Shown here: one piece after another, positions 17,981 through 25,800 of the stretch | Position numbering within the stretch: the stretch's first letter is position 1 | Layout: each line of letters begins with the position of its first letter | Origin: Delftia tsuruhatensis | GTDB lineage: Bacteria; Pseudomonadota; Gammaproteobacteria; Burkholderiales; Burkholderiaceae_C | Reading direction: 5' to 3' | Length of the DNA stretch: 64,000 nt | Assembly: GCF_903815225.1 (NCBI RefSeq) | Contig: NZ_LR813084.1 | Coordinates: 2,646,501 to 2,710,500, forward strand | Notes under the pieces: generated by a model | What the model was told of the DNA's origin: nothing | The model's input: the letters and a program-made list of their open reading frames with translations, nothing else | Database searches by the model: none | Made by a program: the position numbers and the translations under genes

Positions 17981-18814
17981 TCAGTGGGATGCGACCAGAC
18001 GCACGCTGGCCTGTCCGTCCACGCCCTCGACGAAGGCGTCGGGCAAGCCCAGGTAGTACACATGCGGGTCCGTGCCCATGGCGGGCTTGAGCACCTTGAG
18101 GTCCTTGGCGTGCTCGCGCATGCGCTGGCGGATCTCGCTGCCCTCGTCGTTGAGGTCGCCGATCACGCGCGCACCGCCCACGCAGCTTTCCACGCAGGCC
18201 GGCAGCAGGCCGGCCTCCAGCCGGTGCTCGCAGAAGGTGCACTTGTCCGCGGTCTGCGTCTCATGGTTGATGAAGCGCGCGTCATAGGGACAGGCCTGCA
18301 CGCAGTAGCCGCAGCCCACGCAGCGCTCGTTGTCCACCAGCACGATGCCGTCGCTGCGCTGGAAGGTGGCCTGCACGGGGCAGACCGGCACGCAGGGCGG
18401 GTTGTCGCAGTGGTTGCACAGGCGCGGCAGGTTGAGCATGGCCGGGGGCAGGTCCTCGTTGCCCGCGTGCTGCACCTCGTACTGCAGCACCGTGGTGCGG
18501 AACTGGCCCAGCGGCGGCAGGTTTTCCATGGAGCAGCTCACCGTGCAGGCCTGGCAGCCGATGCACCGGCGCAGGTCCACCAGCATGCCGTAGCGCCTGC
18601 CCGCCTCGCCCGGGCGACGCGGTGGCTGGAATCCCGGCGACCCCGGCATGGCCGCCGCCACGGGCAGGGCCACGGCAGCCATGGCCGCAGCGAGCAGATC
18701 CTGCAAAAAACCGCGCTTGCTTTCTGCGGGTTGTTGTTCGAATACGGTGGGGGTACTTCCCGGGCTGCAAGGCGTGCGGCTGCAATCGCCGGGGGCATGG
18801 GAGGGTTTTGGCAT
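17981..18814 (-). CDS. ttrB: Tetrathionate reductase iron-sulfur subunit (TtrB-like)
   Basis: A 277-residue protein with four [4Fe-4S] clusters' worth of cysteines, beginning with Cys84-x2-Cys87-x2-Cys90-x3-Cys94 and continuing through CNHCDNPPCVPVCP, CVGCGYCVQACP and CTFCEHRL. It carries electrons from TtrC to TtrA at the outer face of the membrane. The N-terminus has a Tat-like signal, SKRGFLQ (residues 32-38), with Lys-Arg instead of Arg-Arg, followed by a hydrophobic Ala-rich stretch. Salmonella TtrB is the known natural case of a KR Tat signal. First gene of the ttrBCA operon. Confidence 0.78.
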   Translation of the reverse strand: MPKPSHAPGDCSRTPCSPGSTPTVFEQQPAESKRGFLQDLLAAAMAAVALPVAAAMPGSPGFQPPRRPGEAGRRYGMLVDLRRCIGCQACTVSCSMENLPPLGQFRTTVLQYEVQHAGNEDLPPAMLNLPRLCNHCDNPPCVPVCPVQATFQRSDGIVLVDNERCVGCGYCVQACPYDARFINHETQTADKCTFCEHRLEAGLLPACVESCVGGARVIGDLNDEGSEIRQRMREHAKDLKVLKPAMGTDPHVYYLGLPDAFVEGVDGQASVRLVASH

Positions 18815-18866
18815 GGCCTGTCTTTCATCGTTCTGCGGCCGCGAAGGCGGTCGCTTAAACTCAATT

Positions 18867-18885
18867 AAGCATTTGAAATATGCTT
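18867..18885. repeat. A/T-rich inverted repeat upstream of ttrB
   Basis: AAGCAT and ATGCTT flank a 7-base TTGAAAT spacer, and a CTTAA...TTAAG pair lies immediately beside it (18854-18869). This sits 40-70 bases before the ttrB start in an unusually A/T-rich patch, where the ttr promoter should be. A regulator site or promoter element is likely, but no protein can be named. Confidence 0.4.
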
Positions 18886-18927
18886 TTTATATTGAATTTA
18901 ATATATGAAATTTCAGGCTTTTGTGGC

Positions 18928-18941
18928 TTGATGTGAGTCAA
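18928..18941. promoter_or_regulatory. FNR/ANR-like box upstream of ttrB
   Basis: TTGATGTGAGTCAA matches the FNR/ANR consensus TTGAT-N4-ATCAA in nine of ten positions. Its centre is about 120 bases before the ttrB start. Oxygen control by FNR is the established mode for the ttr operon in enterobacteria, so the site fits the neighbour. Confidence 0.55.
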
Positions 18942-19029
18942 GTCGGTGGCTGGTTTCCGACCCGCGATCCGCCTGCTGGCGGGCGCTGCACCGGGTGCGT
19001 TACCGAGGGTCACAGCGTGCGATGTGCGG

Positions 19030-19046
19030 ATTAAGGCCGGGTTAAC
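19030..19046. promoter_or_regulatory. TTAA-N7-TTAA box (ttr side)
   Basis: ATTAAGGCCGGGTTAAC contains two TTAA half sites one helical turn apart, the layout bound by PmrA/QseB-type OmpR regulators. It lies in the gap before ttrB, and the same motif occurs before the tlpA operon/regulator and before tsdB. Confidence 0.5.
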
Positions 19047-19075
19047 AGCATGAGCGCAACGCTCGGGATCATGGG

Positions 19076-19450
19076 TCAGCAGCGTATGTAGCACCAGCCC
19101 GACTGCTGCAGCAGGGCCAGCGACTCGATGCCTCCCAGGGGCAGCACCCGCATGCCGGCCTGTGCCTGGCGGCCCAGTTTCTTCAGCGTGTTGGGACAGA
19201 TCAGGGTCTGCGCCAGGGTCGCTTCGTCCAGGTGCTGCGGCGTGCCGGGCACGGCGTCCAGCAGGGCCTCGACGGCCGGGCCGTTGACGATGAGCAGCAC
19301 CTCGGCGTCGGGACGGTCCTGGCGCAGGTTGGCGAGGTTGCTGCGCGCCCGTGCCAGCGCGCCCGGGGTGGGCGCATGCAGCGCGATGCGCAGTGGCTTC
19401 GTCTCGGTTCGATGGGAAAACAAGTCCATGGAAAGCTCGCCGTGGTTCAT
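19076..19450 (-). CDS. DsrE-like small sulfur-relay protein
   Basis: A protein of about 124 residues resembling the DsrE/DsrF-like family: a Rossmann-like fold with RIALHAPTPGALARARSNLANL near the start, EVLLIVNGPAVEALL in the middle, a conserved Cys in TLICPNTLKKLG, and VLPLGGIESLALLQQSGWCYIR at the end. Family members bind or pass sulfane sulfur, which suits the thiosulfate/tetrathionate setting. The start at 19450 overlaps the dsbG-like stop (ATGA); the Met at 19429 is an alternative. It is last in the tlpA-dsbG-dsrE operon. Confidence 0.65.
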   Translation of the reverse strand: MNHGELSMDLFSHRTETKPLRIALHAPTPGALARARSNLANLRQDRPDAEVLLIVNGPAVEALLDAVPGTPQHLDEATLAQTLICPNTLKKLGRQAQAGMRVLPLGGIESLALLQQSGWCYIRC

Positions 19451-20244
19451 TTCCTGGGCCGCGTTCCCATGACCTCTTCGAGCAGCCCTGGCGGCAGTCC
19501 CGTACGCACCTGCACCAGCCCTTTGTCGTCCTTCCAGATGAGGGCGGGCGTGGCGCGCAGCCCCCAGGTGGACATCAGCGATGCGTGGTTGGCCAGGGAC
19601 TGCCGCAGGGCCTGCGGTATGGAGGCCAGTGGCGTGACGCCGGCGCTTTCTCCGCCGGCGCGGCCGGCCCTGGCATAGGCGCGCGCATGCTCGGCCAGCG
19701 CCTGCTCGGGCTGGCGCGCGCCGAGGATGGCGGCGGCCTTTCCCTCGCTGCTGGGCTTGAGGATGCCCACCAGCACATGGCGCAACTGCACCTGGCCGGA
19801 CTCCACCCAGGGGCGGGCTTCGTTCCACAACTGGTTGCAGTAGGGGCAGTTGGGATCGGTGAAGACATAGACCGTGCGCGGCGCGTCGGCGCGCCCGTCG
19901 GCAACGGCCTGCGTGCGCTGCACATCGCTCCACAGCTGCTCGCCCATGGGTTTTTGCACCGCTGCCTGCAGGGCCTGGGCATTCACGTCGCTCCCCTGGG
20001 CATCGATCACCGTGCCCAGGATCCAGTGCTTGCCATCGGGCATGCGGTAGATGGGAACCGGCTGGCGGTCACGGTAGGCGGCCCAGGCCTTGAGGCCGCC
20101 CACGGCGGGCAGCGGTCCCACCAGGGTCAGGCCCTGCTGGGCCAGGAATTCCTGCGATGGCAGCTCGTTGGCAAAGGTCGGCTGGGCCAGGGTTGCCAGG
20201 ATTCCCAGAAATCCAATGAGGGAGGGCAGTTTGCGGATTCTCAT
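19447..20244 (-). CDS. dsbG: DsbG/DsbC-type periplasmic thiol:disulfide protein
   Basis: A 265-residue secreted protein. A signal peptide ends at about residue 26, and an N-terminal dimerisation region (residues about 30-100) is followed by a thioredoxin fold with CPYC at residues 133-136, the DsbG active-site sequence. A cis-Pro loop appears in RATPALIW. DsbG protects single cysteines from over-oxidation and DsbC isomerises disulfides. Here it may keep the cysteines of the exported sulfur enzymes or cytochromes reduced. It is coupled by ATGA overlaps to the TlpA-like gene before it and the DsrE-like gene after it. Confidence 0.78.
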   Translation of the reverse strand: MRIRKLPSLIGFLGILATLAQPTFANELPSQEFLAQQGLTLVGPLPAVGGLKAWAAYRDRQPVPIYRMPDGKHWILGTVIDAQGSDVNAQALQAAVQKPMGEQLWSDVQRTQAVADGRADAPRTVYVFTDPNCPYCNQLWNEARPWVESGQVQLRHVLVGILKPSSEGKAAAILGARQPEQALAEHARAYARAGRAGGESAGVTPLASIPQALRQSLANHASLMSTWGLRATPALIWKDDKGLVQVRTGLPPGLLEEVMGTRPRK

Positions 20245-21197
20245 GAACAGTCCTTCAGATGCTCGGCCAGACTGGCGCGCGACAGTTCGCCCATGCGCAT
20301 GCCGCATTGCCTGCCGTCGGCGCCATAGAAATAGGTGGAGGGAAGGCCCTGCTGTCGCCAATGGCCGCCGGCCTGCTGCCGGGGATCGAGCAGCACCTGC
20401 TCCGGCGGCAAGGGGGCCGTCGTCTGCGTGCGCCGCAGATAGCCCGTCACGGTCTCTGCGCTCTCGCCCTGGTTGATCCAGATGAAGCGTACATCGGGCC
20501 GCTGCTGCTGCGCCTGGGCCAGCACGGGCATCTCGCGCCGGCAGGGCGGGCACCAGGTGGCCCAGAGGTTGATGACCATGGGTCGGCCCTCGGCCTGCTG
20601 CAGTTGCCGCAGCGAGATGGGCCGGGCCTGTGCATTGACCAGGGTGAAGGCGGGCAGCGATGGCGCATCGTCCGCCGGCAAGGCCTGGAGCAGGGCGCCC
20701 ACGGCCAGCACGGCGCCGCCCGCACCCAGCGGCAGCGCGGCGGCGCGGCGCAGGGCCAAGGACTTGCGGCTTTGCCACAGCATCCACAGCAGCGCGGCCA
20801 GCAGGCCGGCCCAGAGATTCCAGCCGCCGTCGCGGATGTCCAGGCCACGGCCCACGGCGGCCGGCAGTTCGAGCCAGTCCCGCGAGGCGGGTGCATATTC
20901 GCTCCACCATTGCGTCACATAGGCCAGTCGCGCCGCCGCAAGGCCGGCCAGCGCGCATTGCCACAGCAGCGCAGCCACGGGCTGGCCGCTGCGCTTTTGG
21001 CTGTGGGCGGCCAGCTGCTGCCCCAGCAGCCACGCCAGCATCGCCACCACCACGCCCATGGGCAGGGTCAGCGGCCCCAGGGACAGGCTGGGCGGCAGAC
21101 GCAAGGCGTTCAGCGAGGCGGCGTGCACCTGGGCGGCCGAGGCCACCAGCAGGGCGCACGATTGCAGCAATGTTCCGGAGAGGTGACGCAAAGGCAT
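20241..21197 (-). CDS. TlpA-like thioredoxin fused to a degenerate Lgt-like membrane domain
   Basis: A 318-residue protein. Residues about 40-170 form several membrane helices resembling prolipoprotein diacylglyceryl transferase (GPLTLPMGVV, AARLAYVTQWWSEYA, LDIRDGGWNLWAG). The conserved His of the Lgt HGG motif is replaced by Trp-Ala, so lipid transfer is unlikely. Residues 180-318 are a TlpA/ResA thioredoxin domain with WCPPC (Cys216, Cys219) and GLPSTYF. It probably passes reducing power across the membrane to the DsbG-like protein encoded next. It is divergent from the response regulator gene. Confidence 0.7.
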   Translation of the reverse strand: MPLRHLSGTLLQSCALLVASAAQVHAASLNALRLPPSLSLGPLTLPMGVVVAMLAWLLGQQLAAHSQKRSGQPVAALLWQCALAGLAAARLAYVTQWWSEYAPASRDWLELPAAVGRGLDIRDGGWNLWAGLLAALLWMLWQSRKSLALRRAAALPLGAGGAVLAVGALLQALPADDAPSLPAFTLVNAQARPISLRQLQQAEGRPMVINLWATWCPPCRREMPVLAQAQQQRPDVRFIWINQGESAETVTGYLRRTQTTAPLPPEQVLLDPRQQAGGHWRQQGLPSTYFYGADGRQCGMRMGELSRASLAEHLKDCS

Positions 21198-21263
21198 GGT
21201 GGTGGGGGCGTGGCGCCAGTGGAGGCCGAGCGCCGTTTCGGGTGCCGATGCTGCGGCATGGGA

Positions 21264-21280
21264 ATTAACAGCCGGTTAAT
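21264..21280. promoter_or_regulatory. TTAA-N7-TTAA box (tlpA/regulator side)
   Basis: ATTAACAGCCGGTTAAT has perfect ATTAAC/GTTAAT arms and TTAA half sites seven bases apart. An overlapping CGGTTA-A-TAACCG palindrome is at 21273-21285. It lies in the 207-bp gap between the divergent tlpA-like and response regulator genes and could control both, including autoregulation. Confidence 0.55.
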
Positions 21281-21404
21281 AACCGAGGATCAAGGCAGGG
21301 CCTGGGCAAATCTGCGATGCTCCAGGGCTTTTCGGCAGATGAGGTGGAGGGTTGCGGGCGCCGGACCTCGTGGAGAGAGGGTCGCCCGCTGCCCCGATGA
21401 CGAC

Positions 21405-22067
21405 ATGCATGTTCTCTTGGTGGAAGACAATGCCCTGGTGGCCAGCGGCGTGCGGGCCGGCCTGCAACTGCAGGGCTTCGGCGTGGATACCGTGGCCTCG
21501 GCGGGCCAGGCCGACGCCGCCATCCGCTCCTCGCATTTCGATGCCTGCGTGCTGGACCTGGGCCTGCCCGACGAGGACGGCCTGTTCCTGCTCGCGCGCT
21601 GGCGTGCCCAGGGGGTGCAGGTCCCCGTGCTGGTATTGACGGCGCGCGACGCCGTGGCCCAGCGCATCGAGGGCCTGCAGACCGGTGCCGACGATTACCT
21701 GGTCAAGCCCTTCGACCTGCACGAGCTGGCGGCGCGCCTGCATGCGCTGCTGCGCCGCGCGGCCGGCCGCAGCGTGGACTGGATCGAGCTGGGCGAGGTG
21801 CGCATCAACCCCGCCGCGGGCCACATCCAGCGCCAGGGCCGCACGGTGGAGCTGTCGCGCCGCGAGTGGTCGCTGCTGCGTGCGCTGCTGCAGTCGCCGG
21901 GCCGCATCCTGAGTACCGAGCAACTGCGCGACAGCCTCTACGGCTACAGCCAGGACGTGGAGAGCAACGCGGTCAACGTGCATGTGCACCATCTGCGCCG
22001 CAAGCTGGGCCATGACCTGGTGGAGACGGTGCGTGGCGAGGGCTATCGCCTGGGCCTGCACCCATGA
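21405..22067 (+). CDS. OmpR/QseB-type response regulator
   Basis: A 220-residue regulator. The receiver domain has the acidic pair Glu7-Asp8, phospho-acceptor Asp51 in VLDLGLPDEDG and Lys101 in DDYLVKPF. The C-terminal winged helix (residues about 130-220) has the OmpR pattern SRREWSLLRALLQSPGRILS and NAVNVHVHHLRRKLG. It belongs to the QseB/PmrA branch, which binds TTAA repeats spaced one helical turn apart. Three such sites occur nearby. It overlaps the sensor kinase start and probably controls the sulfur block. Confidence 0.85.
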   Translation: MHVLLVEDNALVASGVRAGLQLQGFGVDTVASAGQADAAIRSSHFDACVLDLGLPDEDGLFLLARWRAQGVQVPVLVLTARDAVAQRIEGLQTGADDYLVKPFDLHELAARLHALLRRAAGRSVDWIELGEVRINPAAGHIQRQGRTVELSRREWSLLRALLQSPGRILSTEQLRDSLYGYSQDVESNAVNVHVHHLRRKLGHDLVETVRGEGYRLGLHP

Positions 22068-23611
22068 TGCGCAGCCTGCGCGTGCGCCTGCTGGCCTGCC
22101 TGTGCCTGGCGCTGTGCACGCTGTGGGGCGGGGTGGCGGCGTGGATGTTCGCCGACATGCGCAACGAGCTGCGCAGCGTGCTCGATGACCGGCTGATCGC
22201 CTCGGCGCGCATGGTGGCCGGCATCGTCCACCAGTTCCGCCCCGGCCGCGAACAACCGCAGGATTGGAGCCCCATGCTCAACGTGATCGCTCGCGACGGC
22301 GTGGCCTGCGAGGTCAGCCTGGTCCGTGGCGAGGTCCAGCCCGCCCGCCCCGAATCGGCGCTTCCCCAGGTGCTGGCCAAGACCGAAGGCAGCCCGGTGT
22401 TTCCGCAGAGCATGCCGCTGGGCTTTTCCACCATCGTCAAGGGAGGCAAGCCCTGGCGCACCTATGTGCTGGAGGACCACGGCGTGCGCATCGCCACGGC
22501 CGACCGCATCGATGTGCGCGAGGGCCTGATCCACGGCTTCGCCTACACCATCGTCCTGCCCTTCGTGCTGGCCCTGCTGGCCAGCATGGGGCTGATGTGG
22601 TGGGCCGTGACCCAGGGCCTGCGGCCGCTGGAGGCCCTGCGGCGCGAACTGGCGCGCCGCCCGCCCGGTGACGATTCGCCCGTGGCCCAGGGCAGGCAGA
22701 TGCGCGAGCTGGCGCCGCTGGTGGGCACGCTCAACCAGTTGCTGCACCGCGTGCGCACCGCCATCGAGCGCGAGCGCCGCTGGAGCGATGACGCCGCCCA
22801 CGAGCTGCGCACCCCGCTGACCGCCATCAAGACCCATGTGCAGGTGGCGCAGATGGCGCTGGCGGCGCCCGGCATGCCTGCCGGCCTCCTGGCGGCGCCG
22901 CCCGGCTCCATGGCCCGCGATTCGCTGGCCCAGGCGGGCGAGGGCGTGGAGCACCTGCAGCACACGCTGGAGCAGTTGCTGCTGCTGGCACGGCTGGAGC
23001 AGCATGAACCTGGCGCCGCCTCCGCGCTGGCCTGCGGCGATGCGCCCGCCGATGCGCTGCAGGCGCTGGACAAGGCCTGGCAACTGGCTGTGAATGCCGT
23101 GAATGCCGGGGCACCTGCGTCAGCGCAGCGGCAATGGTTGGACACGCACCAGCAGCCCGGCAATGGCATCTGGCCGCTGGCCGTCTCCGAGCCTCTGCTG
23201 GTCTCGGCCCTGCGCAATCTGCTGGAAAACGCCCTGCGTCATGCGCCGCAGCATCCCGTGGAACTGGCCGTGCGCCCCATTTGCGCCATGCCGGGCAAGA
23301 CGCAGCAGCGGGGCGCGGGCTATGTGGAGTTCACCGTGGCCGACCATGGCCCGGGGCTGAGCGCCGAGGAATGCGAAGAGGCCACGCGCCGCTTCTGGCG
23401 CAAGCGTCCCCAGGAGCATGGCAGCGGCCTGGGACTGCCCATCGTGCAACGCATCGCCGAATGTGCAGGCGGTGGCCTGCTGCTGCAGCCGCGCAGCCTG
23501 TGGCGGCCGGAGCAGGGCCAGGCCAGCGGCCTGGTCGCGCGCCTGTACCTGCCGCTGGCCGACGGCCCGTGTCCGCAGGCAGCGGCCGCCGGCCCATTAA
23601 CGCCGGCTTAA
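22064..23611 (+). CDS. QseC-type sensor histidine kinase
   Basis: A 515-residue membrane kinase. Two helices (residues about 8-30 and 160-185) flank a periplasmic sensor of about 130 residues. A HAMP-like linker is followed by the phospho-acceptor His246 in DDAAHELRTPLTAIK, then N-box (LLENALRHAP) and G boxes (DHGPGLS, GSGLGLPIV). The catalytic domain contains a long insertion with a Gln/His-rich stretch. It pairs with the response regulator whose stop it overlaps. The signal is unknown; the neighbours suggest a sulfur or thiol redox cue. Confidence 0.83.
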   Translation: MMRSLRVRLLACLCLALCTLWGGVAAWMFADMRNELRSVLDDRLIASARMVAGIVHQFRPGREQPQDWSPMLNVIARDGVACEVSLVRGEVQPARPESALPQVLAKTEGSPVFPQSMPLGFSTIVKGGKPWRTYVLEDHGVRIATADRIDVREGLIHGFAYTIVLPFVLALLASMGLMWWAVTQGLRPLEALRRELARRPPGDDSPVAQGRQMRELAPLVGTLNQLLHRVRTAIERERRWSDDAAHELRTPLTAIKTHVQVAQMALAAPGMPAGLLAAPPGSMARDSLAQAGEGVEHLQHTLEQLLLLARLEQHEPGAASALACGDAPADALQALDKAWQLAVNAVNAGAPASAQRQWLDTHQQPGNGIWPLAVSEPLLVSALRNLLENALRHAPQHPVELAVRPICAMPGKTQQRGAGYVEFTVADHGPGLSAEECEEATRRFWRKRPQEHGSGLGLPIVQRIAECAGGGLLLQPRSLWRPEQGQASGLVARLYLPLADGPCPQAAAAGPLTPA

Positions 23612-23612
23612 T
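23596..23612. promoter_or_regulatory. TTAA-N7-TTAA box (tsd side)
   Basis: ATTAACGCCGGCTTAAT spans the last codons and the TAA stop of the kinase gene and lies about 165 bases before tsdB. It has the same half-site spacing and nearly the same spacer (GCCGG) as the boxes at 19030 and 21264. Being partly inside a coding region, it might be coincidental, but the repetition argues otherwise. Confidence 0.5.
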
Positions 23613-23777
23613 CTCGGTCCCGTATCGTGCGGGCCTGGCTGGCCAGCCCTGCGGGCATTGCGCCTCGCGGGGCAGCGGCCGGTATCCCTCTTCGATCCTG
23701 TCCGCCGCAGCCGTGCGCTCCCGGGTGCGTGGCGCGGACGCATGGCAGGGCAAATGCCTCTTCCCACGATGATCCGC

Positions 23778-24524
23778 ATGAACAAACAGACCCTGTCCCG
23801 GTCGTGCATCGCCATCGGCATCTGCATGCTGACGGCCAGCGCCTGGGCGCAAGATGCTTCCAGGCCCAAGACGGCTGCAGCCACGGCGCCTGCGCCCGCA
23901 ACTGCGTCGGCCGTGCAGGGCAACTCCGCCGCTGGCCAGAAAATCGCCCAGTCGGGCACGCCCCAGGGTGCGGCGGCATGTGCCACCTGCCACGGCGCCA
24001 AGGGCGAGGGCATGGCCGGCTTTCCGGCCCTGGCCGGCCAGCATGCCGGCTACCTGGCACGCCAGCTCCAGCACCTGGCCGAGGGCAGCCGCCAGGCCCC
24101 GGTGATGGCTCCCATGGCCAAGGCCCTGTCGGTCCAGGAGCGTGCCGACGTGGCCGCCTACTACGCCAGCCTCCCATTGCCGATCAAGCCCGTGCGCGGC
24201 GCCTTGCCCAAGGGCAAGGATGACGACGGGGCCTGGCTGGTCGAACGCGGCCGCTGGGCCGACGGCATTCCCGCCTGCGCCCAATGCCACGGCCCGGGCG
24301 GCGTCGGCGTGGGGGCGGAGTTCCCCGCCATCGGCCACCTGGCGGCCGACTACATGCAAAGCCAGATCGATGCCTGGAACAAGGGGCAGCGCGAAGCCGG
24401 CCCGCTGGGCCTGATGGGCAAGGTTGCGCAAAAGCTCACGGCCCAGGACATCCAGGCCGTGGCGGCCTACTACGCCCGCCTGCACAACGCCGCCGCAGCC
24501 CCTGCGGCGCCTGCCAAACCCTGA
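23778..24524 (+). CDS. tsdB: Cytochrome c4-type diheme protein (TsdB-like)
   Basis: A 248-residue secreted cytochrome with a signal peptide ending in SAWAQ. It has two class I c-type domains, each with a CxxCH motif (Cys68-Cys71-His72 and Cys167-Cys170-His171) and distal Met ligands in VMAPMAKAL and GLMGKVAQKL. The domain duplication is that of cytochrome c4. In thiosulfate-oxidising proteobacteria a c4-like TsdB is encoded directly before TsdA and accepts its electrons, which is the arrangement here. An ATG nine bases further upstream is an equally possible start. The name depends on the neighbour. Confidence 0.75.
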   Translation: MNKQTLSRSCIAIGICMLTASAWAQDASRPKTAAATAPAPATASAVQGNSAAGQKIAQSGTPQGAAACATCHGAKGEGMAGFPALAGQHAGYLARQLQHLAEGSRQAPVMAPMAKALSVQERADVAAYYASLPLPIKPVRGALPKGKDDDGAWLVERGRWADGIPACAQCHGPGGVGVGAEFPAIGHLAADYMQSQIDAWNKGQREAGPLGLMGKVAQKLTAQDIQAVAAYYARLHNAAAAPAAPAKP

Positions 24525-24541
24525 TGGATCGGGAGCCGAAC

Positions 24542-25540
24542 ATGTCCGACACACAAGCCTCCCGCCCATCCGGCGGATCCAACATCGCCGAGTACGCCGT
24601 CGTCGCCTGCCTGTTCACGGGCCTGGCGGGCGCGCTCTGGTATGGGATGCACATCAGCCGCCCGGCCACACCCGCCGTGCCCGCCCCGGTGGCGGCCGCG
24701 CCGGCTGCGGTCGCCAGGCCCGAGGCCCTGGCCGTGAAGGCCGCAGCCGAGGGAGGGGTCTTCGCGCCGCCGGGCGCCAGGGACATCCCCGATACCCCCA
24801 TGGGCGAGTGGATACGCCGGGGCGAGGCCATCTTCCTGCGCACGCCCGCCAATGCCGTGGGCTTTTCGGGCAATACGCTCAACTGCGTGAATTGCCACCT
24901 GGACGCGGGCCGCCTGGCGGGCGCGGCGCCCATGTGGGGTGCCTACCCGCTGTACCCTGCCTACCGCAAGAAGACGAACCACGTGGACACCTTCGCCGAG
25001 CGCGTGCGCGGCTGCTTCATGTACAGCATGAACGGCAAGGCGCCCGACGACGGCCACGACATCCTCGTGGCGCTGGAGGCCTATGCCTACTGGATGGCCC
25101 AGAAGGCGCCCACGGGCGAGAAGCTGCCGGGCGCGGGCTTCACCAAGGTGGGCAAGGCTGCGCAGGAGCCCAGCTTCGAGCGCGGCGCCAAGGTCTACGA
25201 GGCCAAGTGCGCGCTGTGCCACGGCACGCAGGGCCAGGGCCAGGAGGCGGGTGGCGTGACCGTGTTCCCGCCGCTGTGGGGCAGGCAGTCCTACAACTGG
25301 GGTGCGGGCATGCACGAGGTGGACAAGGCCGCCAATTTCATCAAGAACAACATGCCCTACGGCAACCCCACGCTGGACGATCAGCAGGCCTGGGACGTGG
25401 CCACCTACATCAACAGCATGGAGCGCCCGCAGGACCCGCGTTTCACGGGCAATGTGGCCGATACGCGCAAGCAATTCCACGACACGCCCTATTCGCTGTA
25501 CGGCACCGAAGCCGACGGGCGCCTGCTCAAGGGTCTTTGA
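24542..25540 (+). CDS. tsdA: Thiosulfate dehydrogenase, diheme cytochrome c (TsdA-like)
   Basis: A 332-residue protein with an N-terminal membrane anchor or uncleaved signal (residues about 16-36). Two hemes bind at Cys115-x2-Cys118-His119 and Cys223-x2-Cys226-His227. The stretch LNCVNCHLDAGR, the YPLYPAYRKK segment and GCFMYSMNGKAP with Cys158 match TsdA, whose active-site heme uses a Cys as axial ligand. TsdA joins two thiosulfates into tetrathionate, and some homologues run in reverse. It sits 17 bases after tsdB. The Ttr genes 6 kb upstream use the product as electron acceptor. Confidence 0.78.
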   Translation: MSDTQASRPSGGSNIAEYAVVACLFTGLAGALWYGMHISRPATPAVPAPVAAAPAAVARPEALAVKAAAEGGVFAPPGARDIPDTPMGEWIRRGEAIFLRTPANAVGFSGNTLNCVNCHLDAGRLAGAAPMWGAYPLYPAYRKKTNHVDTFAERVRGCFMYSMNGKAPDDGHDILVALEAYAYWMAQKAPTGEKLPGAGFTKVGKAAQEPSFERGAKVYEAKCALCHGTQGQGQEAGGVTVFPPLWGRQSYNWGAGMHEVDKAANFIKNNMPYGNPTLDDQQAWDVATYINSMERPQDPRFTGNVADTRKQFHDTPYSLYGTEADGRLLKGL

Positions 25541-25631
25541 GCGGTCCCGGGCCTCGCAGGCGCAGCGTGTGGCGTGCCGCCATGCCGGCCCGGCCTTTGC
25601 ACCAGAGCGCGTACGGACATCGATCCGGGTA

Positions 25632-25677
25632 CCGGCATTTCATGATTTAATAAGAATCATTCTCAATGAAATGCCGG
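25632..25677. repeat. 12-bp inverted repeat framing a Fur box
   Basis: CCGGCATTTCAT (25632-25643) and ATGAAATGCCGG (25666-25677) are perfect complements separated by 22 bases. The Fur-box-like element occupies the loop. The right arm and the start region of the next gene may form a structured 5' leader. Confidence 0.6.
25649..25667 (+). promoter_or_regulatory. Fur box
   Basis: AATAAGAATCATTCTCAAT resembles the 19-bp Fur consensus, with the GAATCATTCTC core found in many proteobacterial boxes. It lies in an A/T-rich patch about 135 bases before the DUF2325 gene, which heads the operon that encodes Fur itself, so autoregulation by iron is likely. Confidence 0.65.
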
Positions 25678-25800
25678 CGCATCCAGCTGGCGCCGCAGCA
25701 CAACGCCTTGCCGGCAAGCCTGGCCCGGACCAGGAAGGACTGCCGCGCAGGCGGTTCCTGCGCGGCCGCCATCCGGTGCGCGGGCCTTGCCGAGGAAACC

